The notes: generated by a model not told the origin, from the letters alone. A stretch of 64,000 nt of DNA from Agarilytica sp045430305 (GCA_045430305.1 JAILXW010000001.1:1054001-1118000); one strand, 5' to 3'; shown: positions 54,762 to 64,000, numbered from the stretch's first letter. Program-made: numbers and translations.

Positions 54762-55145
54762 TCTTGTTTCTCCAATAAGACAGATCGCATTCTTAAAGCA
54801 ATAACATAGGCTCGACTCGCGATCATTGGTTTGAGCAATATTTATTCTGATTCGTATTCTACGCCGAGAGGGTGATTGACGCCAGGCACACATTTGGCCC
54901 TTGCAGGGCAGGAAAGCTTGTACGCCATACCAACACTAGGTAGGGCAGAAATATGACAAGCCAACAATTTCTGCTGCCACCACGCTCATCAGCACGGCTG
55001 CGATGCATTTAGACTTCTCGATGAGAGGGTGAAACTCAGGGTAGATACTGCTGAGAGAAAGAGAGAGTGTGTGAGTGAGAGTGAGAGTGCGGCGCGTGCC
55101 GCACATCGGTGAACGTTGGCGCTGGGCGCTTCTTGAACTTAGCCG
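54762..55145. other. 384-nt intergenic region with GA/GT simple repeat and hairpin
   Basis: No supported gene. A purine-rich GAGA/GTGA tract occupies about 55052-55089. It runs into a perfect 7-bp hairpin (GTGCGGC, loop GCGT, GCCGCAC) at 55087-55104, about 40 nt past the lipoprotein stop. The hairpin lacks a T-run in either direction. Confidence 0.55.
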
Positions 55146-55586
55146 CTAAAGTTTTCGCAACTTATCGCAAGCGGTTTCACTTTGGCTAACCAAGAACACG
55201 TTTTTGTGCTCACAGAACTCGACCCAGCCAGCACTGTTCCCTTCCGCAACAGATTCAGCAAAAAACTTGGCATTTACGAGCTCCGCACTTTCATAAAGGT
55301 ATATTTCGGTAATCAGTTCTTCATTCCACTTGCCCGCCCACGCATCAATGGCTCCCGAAATCTGAAACAAACCCTTTTGTTGAAGCTTTTCAAAACCGGC
55401 TTTTTCAATCGCTTCCATAGAGACTGGTGGCTCAATGATTGGCTTCTCCGCTGCTCCAGCTTCTTCTACCGCTACCTTTGCCTCTGGCTGAGGCGCTGCG
55501 GCTTGCTCGCTGCTTTTAGGCTCGTCCCCTTTAGAACAGGCCGTGATCGCAAGAAAAGCTCCAATAACTAGCACTAGTTTCCACAT
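55146..55586 (-). CDS. Putative lipoprotein, 146 aa
   Basis: The ATG at 55586 has AGGA 9 nt upstream; an ATG three codons earlier overlaps that site. A lipoprotein signal peptide ends in the lipobox ITAC (mature Cys followed by SKGDEP, no Asp at +2, so outer-membrane sorting is likely). An Ala/Pro/Glu-rich linker (about 20-50) is followed by a compact domain with two cysteines (VEFCEHKNVFLVSQSETACDKL), possibly disulfide-linked. Family unknown. Confidence 0.8.
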   Translation of the reverse strand: MWKLVLVIGAFLAITACSKGDEPKSSEQAAAPQPEAKVAVEEAGAAEKPIIEPPVSMEAIEKAGFEKLQQKGLFQISGAIDAWAGKWNEELITEIYLYESAELVNAKFFAESVAEGNSAGWVEFCEHKNVFLVSQSETACDKLRKL

Positions 55587-55666
55587 AATATGCATTCCTA
55601 TAGATTCGTCTTAAAATTATAATATAGACAGAATTTGGTAAACCCCATAATAAATAAGCGCCCAAT

Positions 55667-55694
55667 AAAAAAGCCCGGCGATATACGCCGGGCT
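55667..55694 (-). terminator. Rho-independent terminator of the di-haem cytochrome gene
   Basis: The 9-bp GC-rich stem AGCCCGGCG/CGCCGGGCT with a 5-nt loop is followed in the minus direction by six T residues. It lies 23 nt after the cytochrome stop. Confidence 0.9.
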
Positions 55695-55716
55695 TTCATA
55701 CAAACAGTTTGAACTG

Positions 55717-57390
55717 TTACAGCGTGTTTAGGTAAGAGATAAGATCTTGTTTTTCTTCGTCTGAAAGCCCATCACAGGTCATCATATGGCCCTTATCGCT
55801 AAACACATACTCTTCGATGGTGGGGCGAGCACGATCCATACAGAAAAGGTCATCGAGTGATTCGACCGAACCGTTGTGAAGCAAGCGCGTAAGCGACCAT
55901 ATACCATTCATACGCGGCGCTTTAACACCGTGAGTAATCCCGTTTGTGCCATCAACGCTAGGAAAGTCTTGCTCGCCGTCTTGATCTTTGTCGCCCCAGA
56001 AACGGAGCGCATCGTCTGTGCCGATTTCATCAAAAGTAAAAATACGCGTACCAGAATAACCAGGGCCATTGTGACAACCTGCACAGCCTTTTGATGCGAA
56101 AAGCGCTTCCCCTTTTGCAACGGATTCGACTGCTGGAGGATTCGGATTTGATGGGGCTTCTAAACTATAAACATATTTCACTAGAGGAATACCACGTTCG
56201 ATACCGAATGACTCGCCATCAACCGCTGAGATAAGTAAAAAGCCTTGGAAAAACTGCTCTAACGAAAGCGCACCGCCGAAGGAAGACAGCATGGCACTGT
56301 GCGGGCCACCGCTCGCTGCCATTTCTTCTGGTGTTGGAATTTCCCATAGGTGCTGAATTTTGGTTGCCGTGTGCACTTCATCATCTATGCCCACAGGCGT
56401 GATCATGAAGTCCTGCACGCCCGATTTCCAACTTGCGTAGTAACTTTGATATTCCACAGGAATGTCTATGTCTTGCATCTCTTCCGCCGGAATGGTCGTC
56501 AACGGTAACAAGGCAGAAAGCAACTGAATCGAACTGTTACTGCTTGCGTATTCTTCTAGCAAGGGCTGCATCAAAGCCACTGTTTCTGGGGCGTAATCTT
56601 CTTCAGAAATTTCGCTTTCTGTCGCAAACGTAGGAAAATACGCTGAAGCGAGAATTTGGTTGCCATAGTCGTATTCATGATTGGGGTGGCCAACCGAGAA
56701 ACGGCCATCTCGTGTTTTCCCAAAATGACAACTGGCACAACCGTAGGCGAGCGTTGGTATGCCCGGAGCAAGTTCACGCCCTACAGGAAAACCTAGCGGC
56801 AGGCCTGTTTCTGAATAGGGGTCCGGAATCATTCCAAATTTGGAAAAACCGGTGCCTACGGTGTTTGGTAAATACTGTGTCATATATTCCGCCAAACCTT
56901 GAGGCAGACCCGATGCACCAAAACCATCATAGAAGAACATCCACTTACCGCACATAAGTGTTAAATATTCTGATGCGCCGGCAGGGTCAGCAAAATAACG
57001 GTCACACGCTCCAGCGAATCGATTATTTTCCAATACAGTTTCTAAATCGGCACTGGTATTCGTAATCACAAGATCTTCTATACGAACGAATTGTGCATGC
57101 ACGGACTTGTCATCATCGGCTAGCACTTCACAAAACCCCATGCCGCTACATTCACCACTCCAACCCACAAACTCAAAGCCGGGCTCTGCAACGGGCGAAA
57201 GTGTTACCGTTTCGGTGTCGCCATAGGTAAAACATACGCCGTCGGTGGCGGTACAACTTTGTGTGCTAACGGGTGAAAATGACACGCTGCCACCTTCGGT
57301 CGAAGTTGCAGTAATGTTACAGGCGCTTAAAGCAAAAGAAAGAAAAGCGAGAGCCAGCAGTTTCATGGCTACTGTTGTGAAAGCTTGCAT
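55717..57390 (-). CDS. Di-haem c-type cytochrome lipoprotein with InlB-type repeat
   Basis: The 557-aa protein begins with a lipoprotein signal (lipobox ending LSAC, Cys24). Residues about 30-105 form an InlB-B-like bacterial repeat (GFEFVGWSGECSGMGFCEV). The catalytic part has two haem motifs, CASCH at 218-222 and CAGCH at 436-440, in the arrangement of the cytochrome c peroxidase/MauG superfamily. It ends DLISYLNTL, like a class I cytochrome helix. It should sit on the outer membrane. Peroxidase or oxidative catalysis is inferred. The start is uncertain (ATG codon 1 or 9, neither with a clear ribosome-binding site). Confidence 0.85.
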   Translation of the reverse strand: MQAFTTVAMKLLALAFLSFALSACNITATSTEGGSVSFSPVSTQSCTATDGVCFTYGDTETVTLSPVAEPGFEFVGWSGECSGMGFCEVLADDDKSVHAQFVRIEDLVITNTSADLETVLENNRFAGACDRYFADPAGASEYLTLMCGKWMFFYDGFGASGLPQGLAEYMTQYLPNTVGTGFSKFGMIPDPYSETGLPLGFPVGRELAPGIPTLAYGCASCHFGKTRDGRFSVGHPNHEYDYGNQILASAYFPTFATESEISEEDYAPETVALMQPLLEEYASSNSSIQLLSALLPLTTIPAEEMQDIDIPVEYQSYYASWKSGVQDFMITPVGIDDEVHTATKIQHLWEIPTPEEMAASGGPHSAMLSSFGGALSLEQFFQGFLLISAVDGESFGIERGIPLVKYVYSLEAPSNPNPPAVESVAKGEALFASKGCAGCHNGPGYSGTRIFTFDEIGTDDALRFWGDKDQDGEQDFPSVDGTNGITHGVKAPRMNGIWSLTRLLHNGSVESLDDLFCMDRARPTIEEYVFSDKGHMMTCDGLSDEEKQDLISYLNTL

Positions 57391-57667
57391 AAGAAGTAAT
57401 CCGGTTTATTTTTATATTAGTGGGCCGGAATACTACATAAGACATTTCCCTAAATACGGATCTATATCGCACCGAAATAGTGATCGGGCACCCAAATATT
57501 TTCATAAGTTGGCAAAGCTGTATATTCAAAAAACAATATGATCGAAACGCAAGCACACCAGATAAAACAAACATTCAGCTTCTGAAGGCACCCCATCGCG
57601 CTGAACGATGCAATAAAGAAGGTATGATTTGAAAATACTAACCTAGAATGTATGGGCCAAAACCATA

Positions 57668-60600
57668 CTATTTCAACTGCGCTTGCTCGTTGCTTTGCTC
57701 TTCTAACTGGCGGCCCACGTCAGACACAGAGCCGGTATTTTTAGCAATAAGTTCGTACATAATCGGTACGATAAATAATGTAAACACCGTTGCGGAAATT
57801 ACCCCAGAAACAACGACGACACCAATCACTTGGCGAGTTTCAGAACCCGGGCCACTGGTAATAATTAAAGGCAGAGACCCGGCGGCAGTTGTAATACCCG
57901 TCATTAAAATGGGCCGCAAACGCACTCGCGTTGCTTCTCGCAATGCATCCATAAAAGCGATGCCCCGATCACGCAGTTGATTGGAAAATTCCACAATTAA
58001 AATTCCGTTTTTAGCGGCAAGACCCACCAACATAATTAAACCAATTTGCGAATAAAGGTTTAATGAACCCCCGGTAAAATATAAACCAGCCAAACCACCA
58101 CCTAAGGCAAAGGGCACACTCATCATAATAACCAGCGGGTGAATCCACGATTCAAACTGCGCAGCCAATGCCAAATAAGTAACAAATATCCCTAACAAAA
58201 ACACCCAAAGAATCGATGCGCCAGCATATTTAAAATCTTGCGATTGACCTTTGTAATCAATAATTACGTGCGCCGGTAAATGTTCGCGCACGAGCGATTC
58301 CAAATGGCTCAGCCCTTCCCCCAAGGTATAACCGTCTTTCAAATTGGCTGTTAGCGTGATTGCGCGCACACGGTTATAACGATTGAGACTATTACTATCG
58401 GCAAACTCTTCGATACGTACCACATTAGAAAGAGGAATCAATGAACCGCTTCTTTCAGAGCGCACGTAAATATTTTCCATGCTAGTGACAGTGCGTTGTT
58501 GGTCGCGCTCACCTTCTAAAATAACGTCATACTCTTCGCCACGTTGAATAAAACTGGTAACCCGGCGCGAGCCCAGCATGGTTTCCAAGGTTCGCCCTAT
58601 ATTGCCAATCGTAACGCCAAGTTCAGCGGCCCTTTCGTAATCAATATCGACTTCTATTTGCGGTTTTGTTTCTTTGTAGTCCCAGTCTATGCCCAATAGC
58701 CCCGGGTTATTTTCATCTAGCTTTGAAAGTAAAATATCTCGCCACTCAACGAGTTCATCGTAAGTGCCGCCACCAATCACAAAATTAACCGGTTTAGAAA
58801 AAGAAGAACCAAAGCCCTGCCGCATAATCGGAAAGGCCTTGACGCCAGAAAGATCTGAAAGTTTAGCGCGCACTTCATTTAAGTAGGCAAAACCCGCGCG
58901 TCTTTTGCCCCAGTCGTCAAGTACAATAATAATGATACCGTGATTGTACGTTTCGGTATTTCCAAACGCACGTGGCGCGCGTACAAGCAAACGCGTAAAT
59001 TCGCCAGTATCCACGTAGTGCATGAGACGGCGCTCGATCTCATCCATGTATTCTTCCATATACTCAAAGGTGGCCCCTTCTGGCCCATTCACCATCACAA
59101 AAAACGCCCCTCGATCTTCTTTCGGCGCGTACTCATTGGGTATTTGTTTAAATATTAGTGCTATGGAAACAATTAACAAAGCGAACACAACCAGTACACG
59201 CATGGGGTGTGCCATACAGCGCTCTATCGCTGAAAGGTAAAGTGTTTGAACGCGAATAAAAAGCTCATCTACTTTCTGAGAAACAGGGTTTGGTTTGTCA
59301 TTAGATTTCAAAAGTTTCGACGCCAACATGGAAGACAATGTAAGCGCAACAAATGAAGAAAACACAACCGCGGCAGCCATTGTTAAAGCAAACTCACTAA
59401 ACAAACGACCAACATCACCGCGCTGAAAGGCAATGGGAGTAAAGACCGCAATTAAAACAATCGTTGTGGCGATAACAGCGAAGGCGACTTCGCGTGTACC
59501 ACGGAAAGCGGCCAACAAGGCGGGTTCATTATATTCATCCATACGGCGCTTAATATTTTCTAGTACGACGATGGAATCATCCACCACCAAACCAATAGCG
59601 AGCACCAGCGCAAGCAGCGTGAGTAAGTTGATCGTAAAACCCAGAATATAGAGCGCAAAAAAAGTTGCGACAATCGACACTGGAACCGTGACAGCAGGCA
59701 CTAACATGGCTCGCACACTGCCCAAAAATAGCCAAATCACGACAATAACTAAGGCTATAGAAATAAATAAGGTGCGGTACACTTCTTTAATTGCACCAGA
59801 AATAAATACCGATGCGTCGTAACTTTGCTCCAGATTCATATGCTCGGGCAAACTATCGCGCACCTGATTTCTAACGTGTTTTGCTGATTGTGCAACATCG
59901 AGTATATTGGCAGTACTTTGCTTGATAACCCCTATGCCGACCATAGGGATGGTATTACCCCGAAAGAAGGTTCGACTCTCCTCAGTGCTTAACTCCACAT
60001 TTGCGACATCTGATAACTTTATTAAATACCCGCCAGTGTCACTTTCACCCTGAGCAATAACTAAATTAGAAAAATCTTTCGCGGAACGAAAAGCACGCTT
60101 AGTTTTAACGGTAAATTGTCTGGTTTCACTTTCGATAGTGCCTGCGGGCAATTCAACATTTTCTGAACGAAGCGCCTGCTCTACATCGTTGACGGTCAGG
60201 TTACGTGCAGCCAAGGCTTTACGATCTAGCCAAATGCGCATGGCATAGCGCTCTTGCCCGCCAACACGTACGCGAGACACACCATCTATTACCGAAAAAC
60301 GATCGGTCAAATAACGTGATGCGTAATCGGTTAGTTCCGGCACCGTCATGCCATCGCCAGTTAAATTTAGCCACATAATAACGTCGTCGTTACTGTCCTC
60401 CTTTTGAATTTCAGGAGGGTCGGCTTCTTCCGGTAAATTATTTCGAATACCCGCAATGCGATCGCGTACATCATTGGCTGCGGCATCTACATCGCGCCCA
60501 ACATCAAACTCAATGGTGATTCTACTTTTACCATCACTGGATTTTGATTCGATAAATTGAATACCGGCAACGCCAGCGATACGCTCTTCAATCACCTCTG

Positions 60601-60790
60601 TAATACGGGTTTCGACCACATTCGCGGCTGCACCACGGTAATCGGTTTGTACACTAACAATGGGCGGATCAATATTTGGATATTGCCGCAATGGCAGCCG
60701 GTCGAATGACACAATACCAAAACTGATTAAAACTAAAGACAGTACCGCCGCAAATACTGGCCGCTTTATACTGACGTCAGAAAGCATCAT
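57668..60790 (-). CDS. RND family efflux pump permease (HAE1 type)
   Basis: A 1040-aa inner-membrane proton-driven exporter with twelve membrane helices and two large periplasmic loops. The N-terminus (SIKRPVFAAVLSLVLISFG) and the proton-relay Asp pair in TM4 (AIGLVVDDSIVVLENI) are typical of AcrB/MexB-like pumps. The second half has GLAAKNGILIVEFSNQLRD. Exported compounds cannot be told. The start overlaps the adaptor gene stop by 4 nt (ATGA). No TolC-like outer-membrane gene is adjacent, so a shared channel is expected. Confidence 0.96.
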   Translation of the reverse strand: MMLSDVSIKRPVFAAVLSLVLISFGIVSFDRLPLRQYPNIDPPIVSVQTDYRGAAANVVETRITEVIEERIAGVAGIQFIESKSSDGKSRITIEFDVGRDVDAAANDVRDRIAGIRNNLPEEADPPEIQKEDSNDDVIMWLNLTGDGMTVPELTDYASRYLTDRFSVIDGVSRVRVGGQERYAMRIWLDRKALAARNLTVNDVEQALRSENVELPAGTIESETRQFTVKTKRAFRSAKDFSNLVIAQGESDTGGYLIKLSDVANVELSTEESRTFFRGNTIPMVGIGVIKQSTANILDVAQSAKHVRNQVRDSLPEHMNLEQSYDASVFISGAIKEVYRTLFISIALVIVVIWLFLGSVRAMLVPAVTVPVSIVATFFALYILGFTINLLTLLALVLAIGLVVDDSIVVLENIKRRMDEYNEPALLAAFRGTREVAFAVIATTIVLIAVFTPIAFQRGDVGRLFSEFALTMAAAVVFSSFVALTLSSMLASKLLKSNDKPNPVSQKVDELFIRVQTLYLSAIERCMAHPMRVLVVFALLIVSIALIFKQIPNEYAPKEDRGAFFVMVNGPEGATFEYMEEYMDEIERRLMHYVDTGEFTRLLVRAPRAFGNTETYNHGIIIIVLDDWGKRRAGFAYLNEVRAKLSDLSGVKAFPIMRQGFGSSFSKPVNFVIGGGTYDELVEWRDILLSKLDENNPGLLGIDWDYKETKPQIEVDIDYERAAELGVTIGNIGRTLETMLGSRRVTSFIQRGEEYDVILEGERDQQRTVTSMENIYVRSERSGSLIPLSNVVRIEEFADSNSLNRYNRVRAITLTANLKDGYTLGEGLSHLESLVREHLPAHVIIDYKGQSQDFKYAGASILWVFLLGIFVTYLALAAQFESWIHPLVIMMSVPFALGGGLAGLYFTGGSLNLYSQIGLIMLVGLAAKNGILIVEFSNQLRDRGIAFMDALREATRVRLRPILMTGITTAAGSLPLIITSGPGSETRQVIGVVVVSGVISATVFTLFIVPIMYELIAKNTGSVSDVGRQLEEQSNEQAQLK

Positions 60791-61875
60791 GGAGCAGTGC
60801 TCACTTTTGCTTTCTCGGAAACAGGAAGTTCAGAAACAGGAAGCTCAAAGCGAATACTGGCCCCTGGTTTTATTTTAAAAGCACCATGCGTCACGACCAA
60901 ATCACCCAGACTTAAACCTTCACTTACTTCAACCTCGCCTTCTCTGCGGCTCGCCACAGTCACTTTGCGCTTTTGTGCAACAAAGCCTTGGTCTTTTTTG
61001 ATTGCCACAAACACATAATTCTCGTTTGCTTTGGGCAAAAGCGCCTCTTCAGGCAGCACAATATTCTTACGCTGGTTCATCAACACATCTACATTCATGA
61101 GCATGCCTTGTTTCAACAAGCCGGCGCTGTTAGGCAACATAGCGCGTATCGTAATCGCGCGTGTAACTCGATCAATTTGATTATCAATACTTGTCACCAC
61201 GCCTTCGAATTTCATATCCGGGTAAACTCGTGTTGTCGCAGTAATAGGTAAACCATTTTTAATGACAGGAAGGAAAATAGACGGCACAGCAAAATCCAAT
61301 TTCATTTTACTGTCGTCGGTAAGGGTGGTAATGACATCACCCGGTCTCACTAACGCACCCACACTCACATTTCGCAGCCCCACAACACCACTAAAAGGCG
61401 CCAAAACAACTCGGTCTTTTAATCGACTTTGCGTCGCGCGATATCGCGCTTGGGCAGAATCATAGTCCCGTTGACGCTGATCAAGGGTCGACTCAGAAGC
61501 CGTTCCTGCTTTTACCAAGCTTTGTATGCGCTCTAGCTGACGCTTGGATTCAAGCTGATTGGTTTGCGCCTCGACGAGCAATGCGTGCTCCTCAGAACTC
61601 ACCATTTCGACCAGCACGCCCCCCTTTTCCACTTTTTGCCCGTCTTTAAAGTGTATAGAGGAAATCGTTTCTGACACATTTACGGTCAAAACCACTGACT
61701 CATTGGCTTTCAAAGTACCTAACGCTTCTGCACGATCGTAAAAAACGTCATTGGTAGCACGCACCACTTTCACATTGAGAGCTTTTTTCTGCGCCTGTTT
61801 TGCTTGCGCTAATGCACCGGCCGCACAAACAATTAGATACGCGCTTAAAATCACTGAGAACGTGTGTCGCAACAT
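60787..61875 (-). CDS. RND efflux periplasmic adaptor (membrane fusion protein)
   Basis: The 362-aa AcrA/MexE-like adaptor links the RND permease to an outer-membrane channel. It has a signal peptide (about 1-24, ending GALAQA), a split lipoyl domain (ANESVVLTVNVSETISSIHFKDGQKVEKGGVLVE region and DRVVLAPFSGVVGLRNVSVG), and a coiled-coil hairpin (about 95-150; QLESKRQLERIQSLVKAG). Beta-barrel and membrane-proximal domains follow. It has no lipobox, so it is not lipid-anchored. It is co-translated with the permease. Confidence 0.95.
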   Translation of the reverse strand: MLRHTFSVILSAYLIVCAAGALAQAKQAQKKALNVKVVRATNDVFYDRAEALGTLKANESVVLTVNVSETISSIHFKDGQKVEKGGVLVEMVSSEEHALLVEAQTNQLESKRQLERIQSLVKAGTASESTLDQRQRDYDSAQARYRATQSRLKDRVVLAPFSGVVGLRNVSVGALVRPGDVITTLTDDSKMKLDFAVPSIFLPVIKNGLPITATTRVYPDMKFEGVVTSIDNQIDRVTRAITIRAMLPNSAGLLKQGMLMNVDVLMNQRKNIVLPEEALLPKANENYVFVAIKKDQGFVAQKRKVTVASRREGEVEVSEGLSLGDLVVTHGAFKIKPGASIRFELPVSELPVSEKAKVSTAP

Positions 61876-62033
61876 CGGTTTACAACCTTAGATTTGGCTC
61901 ATTCGGCTGGAAGTATACGCGGCTTTATTTGTAGATTGCCAACATTTGTCAGCCTGAAAACGGCTAACTACGTAAGCTTGGAAACCATTAGACAAGAACC
62001 CACTTTTTAACAACGGGCGATCAAAGAATCAAC

Positions 62034-62435
62034 TTAATCAATGAGGTAACGCAGTACATCCTTCCAGGAAAGTACACCAACAACATCCCCAGCTTCATTT
62101 ATTACAGGGAGCAAACTGATTCCATTTTCTAAAAAGTCTGACGCGGCTTTCCGTATAGATGCCGTTGCTTGGATGGTTATCGGAGGCCGAAGGTTTAGCT
62201 GCCTTGCTGTGCGCCCCAATGTGAACACATCTTTTTGTGTTTCGGCGGTGGTATTAATAAATGGGCTGACGATACGTAATATATCGCGATCTGACACCAC
62301 CCCAACCAACTTGCCTTCTTGCAACACTAAAAGGTGATGAATTTTATTGTCACGCAGCAGGGTTTGCATGTGCCCTACAGAATCTTCTGGAGACACATGA
62401 ATTATGCGGGTTGTCATGATATCGGAAACAGGCAT
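62034..62435 (-). CDS. CBS-pair domain protein
   Basis: A 133-aa cytosolic protein consisting of a single Bateman module: CBS1 (about 5-60; DIMTTRIIHVSPEDSVGHMQTLL, VVSDRDILRI) and CBS2 (about 78-130; ITIQATASIRKAASDFLENG, VVGVLSWKDVLRYL). Such stand-alone modules bind adenine nucleotides and regulate partners. It starts 25 nt after the HD-GYP gene stop, so the two are probably co-expressed. Confidence 0.92.
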   Translation of the reverse strand: MPVSDIMTTRIIHVSPEDSVGHMQTLLRDNKIHHLLVLQEGKLVGVVSDRDILRIVSPFINTTAETQKDVFTLGRTARQLNLRPPITIQATASIRKAASDFLENGISLLPVINEAGDVVGVLSWKDVLRYLID

Positions 62436-62460
62436 AGTCGCGTCTGGCCTTTATTTATTG

Positions 62461-63702
62461 TTATCTACCGAAGATCAGCCCTTTCTCTTGATAGGCTTTA
62501 ATACTTACGCCGTATTCACCGTCGACTAAAGAGCGTTTAATTAGAAACTCTTCTTCGAGATGACCTTCATTAATCTGTATAAGGTTGTAGATTTTTTCCT
62601 TACACATGCGCTTGTCTCTATCGAGCACAACGATAATTTTCGGCAAACGGTTTTGTTCTGGGTTGCTTGCCAGCACGATACCAATCATTCCATTTACCAG
62701 CTCCACCAACGTACCCGGCGGATACAAACCAACAAACTTAATAAACTCTTTAGCCAACCGGTCATCAAAATGTGTCGCGCGATCCTGAAATATATTTTTT
62801 AGAGCATCAGTAGAAGGGATAGACGGTGCATAACAACGCTCTGCTGTCATTGCATCATAAGCATCTACAATGGCGACTATACGTGAGAAGGTTGAGGTTC
62901 CGTTACCTTTGATTTTTCTAGGGTAACCATCACCATCCATACGCTCATGGTGGCCGTACGCCACATCTATCGCAGCGGGCAACATTCCAGGGGAAGACAT
63001 CAACAGATTTCGCCCATGCACCGTGTGGGCTTTAATCATCTTAAATTCTTTATCACTCAACTTGTCTGACTTATTTAGAATCTCTGGCGGCACTCGCATT
63101 TTTCCAACGTCGTGGAGCAAAGCACACAAACCCAAATCTTGAAGTTCTTTTTCTTCCAAACCTAAAAAGCGGCCAAAAGACACCGCGTAAATACACACGT
63201 TAATACTATGCTCAGAGGTGTACTCATCCATTTCGCGTACGCGCGACATCCACAGTAAAGCATTGGGATTGCGAATAACACTTTGCACACAACCATCTAC
63301 AGTGTTTTTAGCTTCTTCGGTATCAACCAAGCCCTGCAAAGCGGCTTTTTCCATCAGACCTTTGGTGATTTTTTTTGAAGCGCGATATACACCTAAGGCT
63401 TTTCGATGCTCGTCTTGCGCCTCTACTTTGTGAATGTATTTAACTTTTCTATCTTGCTTAAAATCGCTGGTAAAACGCTCTTCTGGCGGCACCCATTTTT
63501 CTCGGACTGCATCAATAAAAACGTGCTCACAATACTCTGCCACCACCTCGATATCGTCGCGTGATTCAATTAAAAAGCCCTGCATAAGAAAAGGCGTATC
63601 GAGCCAGGGGCGATCTAGCTTGGCGACATACATACCGACACGTAAATCAGAGACATTGATCTCTTTCATTTCATGTTCATTGGTGAATTTGCCTTGACTC
63701 AT
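62461..63702 (-). CDS. HD-GYP domain phosphodiesterase with DUF3391 N-terminus
   Basis: From the ATG at 63702 (AAGGG about 6 nt upstream) the protein has 413 aa; the longer frame to 63735 adds a hydrophobic leader without a ribosome-binding site. DUF3391 covers about 12-140 (NVSDLRVGMYVAKLDRPW). The HD-GYP domain (about 150-330) retains the catalytic HD (LLHDVGKMRVPPEIL), further metal ligands (IKAHTVHGRNLL, YGHHERMDGDGYP) and the GYP signature. It should hydrolyse c-di-GMP, opposing the cyclase of the TPS locus. That functional link is inference. Confidence 0.95.
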   Translation of the reverse strand: MSQGKFTNEHEMKEINVSDLRVGMYVAKLDRPWLDTPFLMQGFLIESRDDIEVVAEYCEHVFIDAVREKWVPPEERFTSDFKQDRKVKYIHKVEAQDEHRKALGVYRASKKITKGLMEKAALQGLVDTEEAKNTVDGCVQSVIRNPNALLWMSRVREMDEYTSEHSINVCIYAVSFGRFLGLEEKELQDLGLCALLHDVGKMRVPPEILNKSDKLSDKEFKMIKAHTVHGRNLLMSSPGMLPAAIDVAYGHHERMDGDGYPRKIKGNGTSTFSRIVAIVDAYDAMTAERCYAPSIPSTDALKNIFQDRATHFDDRLAKEFIKFVGLYPPGTLVELVNGMIGIVLASNPEQNRLPKIIVVLDRDKRMCKEKIYNLIQINEGHLEEEFLIKRSLVDGEYGVSIKAYQEKGLIFGR

Positions 63703-63925
63703 ACTAGCCCTTGCCCAGAAAAATATTAGTAGCAATGAATTAGACGCTTAAAACCACTGCTCTCATATCGATTCAGTCGATTGACCGCATTTTTAGTATA
63801 GCTTTGGTTAAAGCAGGTTATACGAAATTCCACTTAAAATTGGCAACAAAACCCAGGAACAATTTGTTATAAATTACGCCAAATTGATTCCTTCTATAAA
63901 AAATAAATTTGTCACCCTATACAAA

Positions 63926-63949
63926 AAAGCCCCCTAAAAAGGGGGCTTT
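63926..63949. terminator. Rho-independent terminator near the right edge
   Basis: Stem AAAGCCCCCT/AGGGGGCTTT (10 bp, 4-nt loop). An A-run precedes it, giving a T-run in minus orientation, so it terminates the gene ending at 63974. A shorter T-run exists on the plus side, so it may work in both directions. Confidence 0.85.
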
Positions 63950-63973
63950 GCGTTGAAGCTATGACGCTTCGGA

Positions 63974-64000
63974 TTAGTTACATTGACCGGCTTCGTAATG
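63974..64000 (-). CDS. C-terminal codons of a minus-strand gene, partial
   Basis: Eight codons (HYEAGQCN) and TAA run from the window edge and stop 25 nt before a good terminator in the same direction. This placement suggests a real gene end. Too short to identify; a terminal Cys would fit an exported protein. Confidence 0.4.
   Translation of the reverse strand, partial: HYEAGQCN

Noticed and set aside
57640..57670. Hairpin overlapping the RND permease stop codon as a terminator
   Set aside because: The stem is only about 6 bp, AT-containing, and not followed by a T-run.

Overview
The window reads as chromosome of a marine gammaproteobacterium, most likely of the Cellvibrionaceae type (Saccharophagus/Teredinibacter-like). 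This is inferred from Pseudomonas-like gene order (gacS/cysM/relA/mazG; nadB/algU/mucA/mucB/mucC/mucD/lepA/lepB/rnc/era/recO) combined with moderate GC and a large two-partner-secretion locus. Most genes lie on the minus strand. No rRNA, tRNA, IS element, prophage or CRISPR array was recognised.

Layout. 1-8.2 kb: a partial chemoreceptor; trpS; a DUF3524/QTMAN-type glycosyltransferase next to a cyclic-nucleotide-binding/rhodanese protein; an M18 aminopeptidase; uppP, tsaB and adk. 8.7-22.5 kb: one minus-strand cluster encoding a TpsB outer-membrane transporter, a 2919-aa TpsA exoprotein, a FecR-domain protein and a CHASE2-GGDEF diguanylate cyclase. This is the most distinctive accessory system here. 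22.6-29.4 kb: mazG, relA and cysM, with a divergent GacS/BarA-like hybrid kinase whose ATP-binding domain has lost its motifs.

29.5-40.4 kb: recO, era, rnc, a DUF4845 gene, lepB, lepA, a DegP-like protease, rseC, rseB, rseA and rpoE, which form the envelope-stress and housekeeping block. A good sigma-E-type promoter lies ahead of rpoE, and an unusual 334-nt gap separates rpoE from rseA. 40.4-48.5 kb: nadB, ygfX/sdhE, ygfZ, an HDOD gene, ung, lysS and prfB with the +1 programmed frameshift.

48.7-55.6 kb: a stretch of small unknown genes with a Cache-type chemoreceptor, a GNAT acetyltransferase, a secreted lipase-like protein and a lipoprotein. 55.7-64 kb: a di-haem cytochrome lipoprotein carrying an InlB-type repeat, an RND efflux pump with its adaptor, a CBS-domain protein and an HD-GYP protein. 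A terminator and a few codons of another gene lie at the right edge.

The themes are envelope homeostasis (sigma-E pathway, UppP, RND pump), surface adhesion or exoprotein display tied to c-di-GMP (TPS locus, GGDEF, HD-GYP), chemotaxis, and core translation and stringent response. Start codons were moved from the longest ORF where a Shine-Dalgarno sequence or family length argued for it; this is stated in each entry.
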